Positions 1-5,820 of a stretch of 6,194 nucleotides of DNA are shown here, one piece after another (positions within the stretch are counted from its first letter, which is position 1; every line of letters starts with the position of its first letter). The position numbers and the translations under genes are program-made. The DNA comes from Sphingopyxis sp. (lineage in GTDB: Bacteria > Pseudomonadota > Alphaproteobacteria > Sphingomonadales > Sphingomonadaceae). The DNA is taken from the NCBI GenBank assembly GCA_012035435.1, contig JAAUPH010000149.1, positions 1 through 6,194 of the forward strand, in the 5' to 3' direction. The notes beneath the pieces were generated by a model. That model saw only the letters and a list, made by a program, of their open reading frames with translations. It did not search any database and had not been told where the DNA came from.

Positions 1-70
1 TACTTCCTCCAAAGTTCTGCTTTACCGGCCTTTAGTATTGAAAAACTTGAAGTAAAATCGAAAAAAGAAA
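1..70. other. AT-rich foreign-looking edge segment (probable chimeric join)
   Basis: These bases are about 33% GC by hand count, while the next 60 bases are about 70% GC. The plus-strand frame that encodes the HAD hydrolase happens to stay open through the segment, but the residues it gives (Lys/Ser/Phe-rich, for example EKLEVKSKK) do not look like this HAD family upstream of its SSKVGIRKPDP motif. The switch falls around 67-73. I infer a join to a low-GC organism, a contig-end artefact or a true insertion boundary. I cannot identify the source gene on either strand. Confidence 0.5.
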
Positions 71-360
71 GCCCGGAGGCGCAGCGCGCCAGGGCCAAGG
101 CCGAAGCCATCGCCGCTATTCTTGCGCGCTTCGACCATGTGCTCGAATCCAGCAAGGTCGGTATCCGCAAACCTGACCCGCGCATCTATGCAATGATGAG
201 CGAGCGGTTGGACGCAAAACCCGCGTCTTGCATCTACCTCGACGATCTCGGCATCAACTGCAAGCCTGCGGCAGCAATGGGCATGCATGCGATCAAAGTG
301 GCAAGCGGAGAGCAAGCGCTAACCGATTTGTCCGCAATCTTGGGTTTCACCGTTGCCTAA
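1..360 (+). CDS. HAD-like hydrolase, C-terminal part (5'-partial)
   Basis: The frame is open from the window edge and ends at TAA 358-360. Only about 70-360 is convincing. It carries HAD motif III as SSKVGIRKPDPRIY (the conserved Lys followed by KPDP) and motif IV as IYLDDLGIN (acidic pair binding Mg2+), then a C-terminal helix-strand typical of the epoxide-hydrolase-N-domain/ACAD10-type HAD phosphatases. The nucleophile Asp of motif I and the cap domain lie outside the window or were lost at the join near 70. The first ATG (139) lies just before the motif III region and cannot be the true start, because coding similarity continues upstream of it (RFDHVLESSK). Its stop overlaps that of the convergent Usp gene by 4 bases. 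The substrate is unknown; small phosphorylated metabolites are usual for the family. Confidence 0.8.
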   Translation, partial: YFLQSSALPAFSIEKLEVKSKKESPEAQRARAKAEAIAAILARFDHVLESSKVGIRKPDPRIYAMMSERLDAKPASCIYLDDLGINCKPAAAMGMHAIKVASGEQALTDLSAILGFTVA

Positions 361-1169
361 TGCCCGAGCAATAACGGAAACCGCCCGCTCTCCAGCATGA
401 ATCGGGTTACCCCGCCGAACAAGGTCTGCCGCAAGCGGCTGTGTCCGAACGCACCCATGACGATGACTGCGGCACCCATGTCCGTCGCAACCCGCTCGAT
501 TGCATCTTCGACCGTTTCCACCCCCCGCGCCTCGTCACGCAACTCAGCTGCAATGCCGTGCCGTGACAGGAAGGACAGCGCCGCCGTGTCGGGAAAATGC
601 CCATCGGTGGCGCCGATACGGACGAGCGTCACCGTCCGCCCGCGCAGCATCGGCACCGCCAGACGCAGTGCGGTGGCGGCTTCGGCGCTGCCGTTCCACG
701 CCGCCAGCGCCGGGCCGTTGAGATCAAAATCGGCTGCCCGCTCCGGCAGCGCAAGCACCGGCACGCGCGCCGCCATCGCCAGATCGCCTGCTAGCATTGG
801 GTAACCGTCATGCGCGGTTATCCCGGGGGCCTGCATGCCAACGATCGCAAGGTCCGACAGAGCCGCAACCCCGGCCAACGCCGTCACCAAATCTACGTCC
901 GTCGTCACGACGTCCCACGGCACATCCTCATTTTTTAGCTCCCCCTCCAGCTCGGCTCGTCGGGCGGCGACATCGGCTTGCGCAAGAGCCAGCGCATCGG
1001 TGACGACATAGGCGCCGCCGAACGGATCGGTCGCGAAGAAACGCTGGAGCGGCAGGTTGAGGTGCGCGGTCACATGCGCACCGTGCCGCCGCGCGATGGC
1101 CAGTGCGGTTTCGATACGCTGCGTCGAACCCGATGCGGCGTCTGCGTGGACCACAATTGAACGAATCAT
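357..1169 (-). CDS. Universal stress protein, tandem UspA domains
   Basis: This encodes a 270-residue cytoplasmic protein. It begins MIRSIVVHAD, the usual first strand of a Usp fold, and is about twice the length of a single UspA domain, so two domains are expected (roughly 1-145 and 150-270). The C-terminal domain has the nucleotide-binding signature G-x2-G-x9-G at 239-252 (GAFGHSRLRQ...), but the usual Ser/Thr after the last Gly is Gly253. The N-terminal domain lacks a clear signature and is probably degenerate. I chose the ATG at 1169 because AGGAGG sits 6 bases upstream of it and the family N-terminus starts there; the reading frame stays open for another 129 codons (to 1556), but this extension runs antisense through scoA and is spurious. 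The family binds ATP/AMP and supports survival under stress or low oxygen. An FNR/FixK-type box lies 53-66 bases upstream. It is transcribed divergently from scoA. Confidence 0.9.
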   Translation of the reverse strand: MIRSIVVHADAASGSTQRIETALAIARRHGAHVTAHLNLPLQRFFATDPFGGAYVVTDALALAQADVAARRAELEGELKNEDVPWDVVTTDVDLVTALAGVAALSDLAIVGMQAPGITAHDGYPMLAGDLAMAARVPVLALPERAADFDLNGPALAAWNGSAEAATALRLAVPMLRGRTVTLVRIGATDGHFPDTAALSFLSRHGIAAELRDEARGVETVEDAIERVATDMGAAVIVMGAFGHSRLRQTLFGGVTRFMLESGRFPLLLGH

Positions 1170-1175
1170 GACAGG

Positions 1176-1182
1176 CCTCCTC
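1176..1182 (-). promoter_or_regulatory. Strong Shine-Dalgarno for the Usp gene
   Basis: On the minus strand this reads GAGGAGG, ending 6 bases before the ATG at 1169. It decides the start of the Usp gene over the long open extension upstream. Confidence 0.8.
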
Positions 1183-1221
1183 TTGCTGTTGCACTCTCGG
1201 CCAGAAACGCCCCGTGCGTCC

Positions 1222-1235
1222 TTGACCGGCATCAA
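1222..1235. promoter_or_regulatory. Putative FNR/FixK-type binding site
   Basis: The plus strand reads TTGAC-CGGC-ATCAA and the minus strand TTGAT-GCCG-GTCAA. This matches the Crp/FNR-family anaerobox TTGAT-N4-ATCAA at 9 of 10 positions, and fits the alphaproteobacterial FixK/FnrN variant TTGA(C/T)-N4-(A/G)TCAA fully. Its centre lies about 60 bases upstream of the Usp ATG and about 112 bases upstream of the scoA ATG. If it acted as a class II site (-41.5) for Usp, transcription would begin near 1187; the -10 there (GAGAGT on the minus strand) is weak. Usp genes in other proteobacteria are known FNR/Anr targets, so regulation of Usp is the more likely role. Match seen; function inferred. Confidence 0.5.
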
Positions 1236-1250
1236 AACAGGTGGCGACGG

Positions 1251-1279
1251 TTGACGCTGCGGCGCCGCCTTTCTATCCG
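1251..1279 (+). promoter_or_regulatory. Weak candidate promoter for the scoA operon
   Basis: TTGACG (1251-1256) and TATCCG (1274-1279) are separated by 17 bases, giving a predicted leader of about 55 bases before scoA. The -35 element is good (5 of 6) but the -10 is poor (3 of 6), so this is only a candidate. It lies downstream of the FNR-type box. Confidence 0.25.
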
Positions 1280-1340
1280 GCCTGTGCGGTCTGCCGAAGC
1301 AACTGCACCATTGGCCCGGTTTTAAGGAGCGCCCGTCCCG

Positions 1341-2049
1341 ATGAAGAAACTCTTTCCCGACGCCAAAGCTGCACTGGACGGCCTGCTCTTCAACAATATG
1401 CATATCTGCGCGGGCGGATTTGGCCTGTGCGGCATCCCCGAACGCTTGATCGACGCGGTCCGCGACAGCGGGGGTGACAGGGATCACCGTCGCCTCGAAC
1501 AACGCAGGGATCGACGGCGAAGGCCTCGGCAAACTGCTCCGCACGCGCCAAATCAAGAAAATGATCAGCAGCTATGTCGGCGAAAATAAAGAGTTTGAAC
1601 GCCAGTATCTCGCGGGCGAGCTGGAGGTGGAATTTTGCCCCCAGGGGACGCTCGCCGAACGCTGCCGCGCTGGCGGCGCGGGTATCCCGGGCTTTTATAC
1701 CAAGACCGGCGTCGCGACTGCAGTCGCCGAGGGCAAGGAAGTGAAGCAGTTCGACGGGCAAGACTATATATTGGAACGCGGCATTTTTGCCGACCTCGCG
1801 ATCATCAAGGGATGGAAAGCGGACGAGGCGGGGAATTTGATTTTCCGCAAGACCGCGCGCAACTTTAACCAGCCGATGGCCACCGCCGCCAAAATCTGCG
1901 TGGCCGAGGTGGAGGAGATCGTCCCCGTCGGCAGTCTTGATCCCGATGCCATCCACCTCCCCGGCATTTATGTGAAGCGCATGATCATCGGCGCGCCCTA
2001 TGACAAGAAGATCGAGTTCCGCATGACGCGGCCACGCGAAACCGCTTGA
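1341..2049 (+). pseudogene. scoA: Succinyl-CoA:3-oxoacid CoA-transferase subunit A, frameshifted
   Basis: This is the alpha subunit of SCOT, which moves CoA from succinyl-CoA to acetoacetate. The N-terminal 44 residues (MKKLFPDAKAALDGLLF..., with the CoA-transferase family signature NNMHICAGGFGLCGIP at 18-33) are in one frame. The rest, from [11 protein letters not shown] to MTRPRETA, is in the next frame. The break is the G5 run at 1470-1474: with four Gs the protein reads [16 protein letters not shown] without a gap and is 235 residues long, the normal family length. As written, translation leaves the family sequence after residue 44 and stops at 1589 after 82 residues. A GTG at 1474 could only give an N-terminally deleted product. 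All downstream blocks, including the [19 protein letters not shown] glycine-rich block, are intact, which favours a sequencing or assembly error or a very recent mutation. AAGGAG at 1324-1329, 11 bases before the ATG, is the likely RBS. First gene of the SCOT operon. Confidence 0.88.
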
Positions 2050-2052
2050 GCC

Positions 2053-2832
2053 ATGCGCGCGGCGGCGGCCCTGCTGACGTTGCTGACGCTGACAGGTTGC
2101 GCCGCCGCGGCTATTCCGCTTGTTGCGGGCGTTGGCATCGCAGCAACAAACAAGCGACCGCCAAAACCGAACCAAGCCGAACCCGCCGTGTCGCCGAACA
2201 CGCTGGCACTGGCCGAACCGGCGGTCGTGGATCCCGCAATGCCCGCCCAATTCAGCGCCCTGATTGATCATGTCCGATCCCGTGCAACGCTGTGGCGGGA
2301 GGGCGCGCCGATCAACTCGCTGGTGCTCGACAGCCGCCAAACGGTGCTCAACCCCGTCGCGATCGACTGCCAGCGGCGTGAACCGGTGGTGATCATCGAT
2401 CTGGACCAAAACGGCAAAGACCCGTTGCCTGCCTATCGCAATGACGTGATCGCCGCGCCCGGTTGGCCCAACACGCTGGTCGCCATCCGCGCCGAGAAGG
2501 TCGGCATCCTGTGGGTCACGGATCAGATAAGCGCCGACGCCGACGCGATCCGTGCGCTCCTTGCCCGCACAGGGCTGGACGCTACGGGCACCGACTCCAT
2601 CGCCACGCGCGACAGCCCAGAGGACCGCAAACAGGCGATCCGCCAGCGCCTTGCTAGCCAATATTGCATTCTCGCCGTCGTCGGGGACACGCGCAGCGAC
2701 GCCGACGAAGCCTATGCCTATCTGCGCAGCCCCGAAACTCCGCTTCCGATCGACAGCAATTGGGGCGAAGGCTGGTTCCTGCTGCCGCCGCCGCTTGTCG
2801 CCACTCTTGACTTGACTAAGCAAGTTGACTAA
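2053..2832 (+). CDS. HAD class IIIB acid-phosphatase-like lipoprotein, divergent
   Basis: This encodes 259 residues with a lipoprotein signal peptide: MRAAAALLTLLTLTGC, lipobox LTGC, Cys16 the lipidated residue. Ala at +2 predicts outer-membrane delivery. A Pro/Ala-rich linker follows (about 34-66). The rest resembles the secreted HAD acid phosphatases (e(P4)/OlpA type): D116-L-D118 (motif I), T156 in WVTDQ (II), K193 (III), G211-D212 and D216 in VVGDTRSD (IV), then the closing NWGEGWFLLPPP block. Family hallmarks also precede motif I (SLVL...NPVAIDC). Oddly, the motif I Thr is Asn120 and the stretch between motifs I and II (about 40 residues) is too short for the usual cap, so activity may be altered or lost. 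It starts 3 bases after the scoA stop with no clear RBS, suggesting translational coupling. The assignment is from motif order, not a search. Substrate unknown. Confidence 0.75.
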   Translation: MRAAAALLTLLTLTGCAAAAIPLVAGVGIAATNKRPPKPNQAEPAVSPNTLALAEPAVVDPAMPAQFSALIDHVRSRATLWREGAPINSLVLDSRQTVLNPVAIDCQRREPVVIIDLDQNGKDPLPAYRNDVIAAPGWPNTLVAIRAEKVGILWVTDQISADADAIRALLARTGLDATGTDSIATRDSPEDRKQAIRQRLASQYCILAVVGDTRSDADEAYAYLRSPETPLPIDSNWGEGWFLLPPPLVATLDLTKQVD

Positions 2833-2835
2833 CTT
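2807..2835 (+). promoter_or_regulatory. Putative TA promoter/operator with palindrome
   Basis: TTGACT occurs three times (2807-2812, 2812-2817, 2825-2830), and TTGACTAA twice as a direct repeat (2812-2819, 2825-2832). Two inverted repeats overlap here: ACTTG-N6-CAAGT (2810-2825) and AAGTT-GACT-AACTT (2822-2835). TTGACT at 2807 and TAACTT at 2830-2835 are spaced by 17 bases, which would put the transcript start near 2842, the antitoxin ATG itself. There is no Shine-Dalgarno before that ATG, so a leaderless mRNA is possible. Phd-family antitoxins repress their own operons by binding palindromes at such positions. The site overlaps the last codons and stop of the lipoprotein gene. Sequence repeats seen; promoter and operator roles inferred. 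Confidence 0.45.
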
Positions 2836-2841
2836 TTTGCC

Positions 2842-3084
2842 ATGACGATAGTTTCGGTTCATGAAGCAAAGACGCACCTGTCCCGGTTGATCAACCGTGT
2901 GCTCGCTGGCGAAGAAATCACTGTGGCGCGCGGCAAAGACGAAGTAATCAAACTGGTTCCTGCAAAGCCGATCACGAAGCCCAGTCGCGCGGGCGGCTGG
3001 CTTGCGAAAACGCTGCCAATGGGGAAGGATCCGCTTGATGGCGGTTTCTGGGACCCCTTGCCGGAAGATTATTTGGGCCTGTGA
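2842..3084 (+). CDS. Phd/YefM-family antitoxin
   Basis: This encodes 80 residues. The N-terminal half, MTIVSVHEAKTHLSRLINRV followed by LAGEEITVARGKDEVIKLVP, is the standard Phd/YefM DNA-binding and dimerisation fold (strand, the EAKTHLSRL helix, then the GEEI-VARG hairpin). The C-terminal part (about 45-80) is Pro/Gly-rich and ends FWDPLPEDYLGL, the kind of tail that wraps the partner PIN toxin. It is paired with the VapC-type toxin, whose GTG overlaps its stop (GTGA at 3081-3084). It should neutralise the toxin and, with it, repress its own promoter. No RBS is visible upstream of the ATG (CTTTTTGCC precedes it); see the operator entry for the leaderless possibility. Confidence 0.9.
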   Translation: MTIVSVHEAKTHLSRLINRVLAGEEITVARGKDEVIKLVPAKPITKPSRAGGWLAKTLPMGKDPLDGGFWDPLPEDYLGL

Positions 3085-3485
3085 CGGGAGGGATGGCGGA
3101 TCGATATTTGCTCGACACGCATACGCTCGTCTGGTGGGCCTTTGGTTCGGCGCGACTGTCCAACGCAGCACGCGAGTTGATCGAAGATCCGGACAATGTG
3201 ATGTTATTCAGCCCGGTGACGGCAATGGAAATTGCGACCAAAGTGCGTATCGGAAAATTTGATGATGCGCGGGTTTTGGCAACCAACTTCAACCGGCAAA
3301 TGACCGAACACGGCTTGACGGAGCTGCCGGTGACGTCCCAACATGCAGAAATGGCTGGCGGGTTTGCAAGCACGAACAATGATCCATGGGACCGGATCTT
3401 GGCCGCACAAGCACGGTGCGAAGACATTGTACTGATTACCAACGACAGCAAAATGGATGACTTTCAAGTCCGTATTTTCTGGTAA
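3081..3485 (+). CDS. vapC: VapC-type PIN-domain toxin (ribonuclease)
   Basis: This encodes 134 residues from GTG 3081. All four PIN acidic residues are present: D12 in LLDTHTLVWW, E50 in TAMEIATK, D104 in DPWDRILAAQA and D122 in ITNDSKMDDF. These bind Mg2+/Mn2+ for RNA cleavage, which in VapC toxins usually targets tRNA or rRNA. The DTHTLVWW and EIATKVRIGK blocks are those of VapC proteins paired with Phd-type antitoxins. The start is uncertain. GTG at 3081 overlaps the antitoxin stop and suggests coupling, while ATG at 3093 gives MADRYLLDTHT, closer to the family N-terminus, but its GGGAGG is only 1 base upstream, too close to act as an RBS. GC content is lower than in scoB (two counted 60-base lines at 3181-3300 give about 48%, against about 67% in scoB at 3601-3660), consistent with acquisition by transfer. 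No inactivating change is seen. Confidence 0.9.
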   Translation: MTGGMADRYLLDTHTLVWWAFGSARLSNAARELIEDPDNVMLFSPVTAMEIATKVRIGKFDDARVLATNFNRQMTEHGLTELPVTSQHAEMAGGFASTNNDPWDRILAAQARCEDIVLITNDSKMDDFQVRIFW

Positions 3486-3498
3486 GAAGGGAAAGTAG

Positions 3499-4164
<666 letters not shown>

Positions 4165-4212
4165 GCAGCGTGAGGCCGGAGATCATAAATCTGACAGTTG
4201 CAATGACCTCGT

Positions 4213-4234
4213 CGTTCCCGCCTTTGCGGGAATG
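4213..4234. repeat. REP-like intergenic hairpin
   Basis: TTCCCGC (4215-4221), a 4-base CTTT loop and GCGGGAA (4226-4232) form a perfect 7-bp stem. It extends to 9 bp with one G-T pair and one C-G pair. The form CGTTCCCGC...GCGGGAATG recalls short palindromes scattered between genes in sphingomonads and related Alphaproteobacteria. There is no T-run on either side, so a classical intrinsic terminator is unlikely, although it could protect or attenuate scoB mRNA. It ends only 11 bases before the next ATG. Only one copy is in this window. Confidence 0.55.
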
Positions 4235-4245
4235 AAAAATTTCGG

Positions 4246-5544
4246 ATGCGATCTGCTGTTTCGATAATCATTGCCATCGCATTGATGGCAATCGCCGCCT
4301 TGGCCGGGCTTCGCTTCTGGGGCCACGATCGCCCTGCGGCGTCGGTAGCATTACCCGGCCCCAGCGCTTTTGACGTGCCCGACACGCCGCCGGAATGGCA
4401 CGGCAAGATCGATTATCAAGCGCTCGACCGTCAGCTTGCTGCGCTCGCAGCTCGCCCCGAAATGGCGGGCCTTGCCGTCGCCGTGGTTGAGCAAGGTGAA
4501 CTGCGCTTTGTTGGCACCTATGGTCTAGCCAATACAGCGACCGGCGCGAGGGTGACGCCGGACACATTGTTTCGCTGGGCATCGGTTTCCAAGACCGCCA
4601 CCGGAGTGCTCGCCGCGCAGCTAGCCACCGAAGGCAGGCTCGATCTCAATCGGCCCATTGCCAGCTGGCAATCCTCGCTCCGCCTGCCGGGCGGTGCTGA
4701 ATCGCAGCTCACCCTGGTCCAGCTGCTTGCGCAGCAGACGGGACTCACAAAAAACGCTTATGACGAACGGCTCGAGGACGGCCAAGACCCGCGCTTCATT
4801 CGCGGCAGCCTCGCAAGTGCACCGCTGCAGTGTGAGCCGGGAACTTGTCACACATATCAAAATATCGCGTTCGATGCGGCCAGCGAAATATTGGCAGCCG
4901 CCGCCGGCCGCGGCTTTGCCGATGCTGTAAGCGAACGGCTCTTCCGCCCCCTGGGGATGACCAGCGCCAGTTTCGGCATGAACGGCCTGATCAGCGCCAA
5001 AAGCTGGGCGCAACCGCACCACAACATAACCGTCCGTCCGGTGAAGGAAGCCTATTGGCGCGTTCCCGCAGCCGCAGGGATCAACAGCAACATCGTCGAC
5101 TTTGCGGTCTGGATGCAGGCGATGATGGGCGGGCATCCCAGGACGCTGTCGTCAACAATACTCGAATTGGCCCAGCGCCCGCGCGTTGCCACCGACAAGC
5201 CCTATAGTGGCGATTTGTCCCGGGCGCTCTCGAACGCTCGCTATGGCCTCGGTTCGCGCACTATCGACTATCGCGGCCGTACGCTCGTCGGGCACTCGGG
5301 CGCGGTCGCTGGATACCGTGCCACGATGATCTTTGAACCGGCAACGCGCACCGGAGTGGTGGCTATGTGGAACAGCAACTGGGGCATCCCGTTCCGCATT
5401 CCCTTTGCAGCCTTCGACAATTATCACCGTGAGCCGGACAGCAACTGGCTCGATCTCAGCGCCATCCCGCTGTCCACTGCCGCGCCGTCATCGACGTCCA
5501 TCGCTACGGTGCCGTCGCCAGCCGTGCCTCGAGCGCCTCGATGA
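4246..5544 (+). CDS. Serine hydrolase, class C beta-lactamase/penicillin-binding-like family
   Basis: This encodes 432 residues. A hydrophobic N-terminal segment (about 5-22) after one Arg is a signal peptide or membrane anchor, placing the enzyme in the periplasm. The beta-lactamase (AmpC/EstB/DAP) domain spans about 55-395. The active site is complete: S113-V-S-K116 (SxxK nucleophile and base), Y204-Q-N206 (YxN) and H350-S-G352 (HxG, in place of KTG). Two cysteines, C196 and C201 in CEPGTCHTYQN, sit just before YxN and may form a disulfide. The last 30 or so residues are Pro/Ser/Ala-rich. An HSG motif is common in the esterase, peptidase and cell-wall members, so antibiotic hydrolysis should not be assumed. 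The RBS is weak, with the REP-like hairpin directly upstream. The final 41 bases overlap the convergent Sel1-like gene. Function beyond serine hydrolase is not determinable here. Confidence 0.88.
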   Translation: MRSAVSIIIAIALMAIAALAGLRFWGHDRPAASVALPGPSAFDVPDTPPEWHGKIDYQALDRQLAALAARPEMAGLAVAVVEQGELRFVGTYGLANTATGARVTPDTLFRWASVSKTATGVLAAQLATEGRLDLNRPIASWQSSLRLPGGAESQLTLVQLLAQQTGLTKNAYDERLEDGQDPRFIRGSLASAPLQCEPGTCHTYQNIAFDAASEILAAAAGRGFADAVSERLFRPLGMTSASFGMNGLISAKSWAQPHHNITVRPVKEAYWRVPAAAGINSNIVDFAVWMQAMMGGHPRTLSSTILELAQRPRVATDKPYSGDLSRALSNARYGLGSRTIDYRGRTLVGHSGAVAGYRATMIFEPATRTGVVAMWNSNWGIPFRIPFAAFDNYHREPDSNWLDLSAIPLSTAAPSSTSIATVPSPAVPRAPR

Positions 5545-5815
5545 GGATCGTCTGGTAATAATCTCCACGCGACATCGGTTTCGCCTGTTCCAGAAAGCCG
5601 CGCATTTCCCCCTTGTCTTGAACCACCGCACAGCCCTTGAACGCCCCTTGCAGCGACCAATGCGGAAAGCCGGCCAACCCCGCGTGCCGCCCTTTCAGCG
5701 CTGACCGGCGGATCAGGTCACCTGCTTTGCACGCGTCCTTCTCGGCCTCATTCAGCCCCAGCAAGTGGATATAGCCAACCACGAACAGCGCCTGTGGATG
5801 TTCGGCCCTTACCGC
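5504..5815 (-). CDS. Sel1/TPR-like repeat protein, C-terminal fragment (5'-truncated by join)
   Basis: About 103 residues remain, from AVRAEHPQALFVVGYIHLLG to EALEARLATAP. The pattern ALFVVGYIHLLGLNEAEKDACKAGDLIRRSALKGRHAGLAGF resembles a Sel1-type helical repeat (small-residue/hydrophobic spacing, then A-x-L-x-R-x-A-x-x-G). I recognise no specific protein. Upstream of about 5815 the frame stays open to an ATG at 5902, but those 30 or so Arg/Ala-rich residues are antisense-frame noise within the histidine kinase fragment and do not belong to this gene. The 3' end overlaps the serine hydrolase gene tail-to-tail by 41 bases. Codon use matches the sphingomonad-like core, so this gene is the last native gene before the join. 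Confidence 0.6.
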   Translation of the reverse strand, partial: AVRAEHPQALFVVGYIHLLGLNEAEKDACKAGDLIRRSALKGRHAGLAGFPHWSLQGAFKGCAVVQDKGEMRGFLEQAKPMSRGDYYQTILIEALEARLATAP

Positions 5816-5820
5816 CGCAT
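5811..5820. other. Abrupt junction between two unrelated coding sequences
   Basis: To the left, minus-strand codons belong to the Sel1-like gene. To the right, the minus strand encodes a histidine kinase that runs normally to RPTAMRR and then hits TAA at 5809-5811. Both genes are broken at the same point and sit in different frames, with neither a natural start nor a natural end there. This is what a chimeric join, or less likely a recombination endpoint, looks like. No insertion sequence, target duplication or att-like repeat is visible at the point. Confidence 0.7.

Noticed and set aside
397..804. Plus-strand frame of 135 codons opposite Usp
   Set aside because: Arg/Ser/Ala-rich shadow without motifs, opposite a well-supported Usp gene.
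1170..1556. 129-residue N-terminal extension of the Usp frame
   Set aside because: It crosses into scoA antisense, while the ATG at 1169 has a strong AGGAGG at correct spacing and the family's N-terminal strand.
1390..3171. A 593-codon open frame on the minus strand, longer than any real gene here
   Set aside because: It runs antisense to scoA, the lipoprotein and the antitoxin, all recognisable on the plus strand. Its translation is Arg/Ala/Gly-rich with no family motif, as expected for an antisense frame in GC-rich DNA.
2050..3498. Insertion sequence or integron-like boundaries around the genes between scoA and scoB
   Set aside because: I looked for terminal inverted repeats and target duplications flanking the lipoprotein and TA genes and saw none, and there is no transposase or integrase gene.
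4213..4240. Intrinsic terminator after scoB
   Set aside because: The hairpin is good but no T-run follows on either strand, so a REP-like element is the better reading.
4246..5544. Antibiotic-resistance beta-lactamase
   Set aside because: SxxK and YxN are present, but the third motif is HSG rather than KTG and the protein has an anchor and a long tail. The family is mostly esterases, peptidases and cell-wall enzymes, so resistance cannot be claimed.
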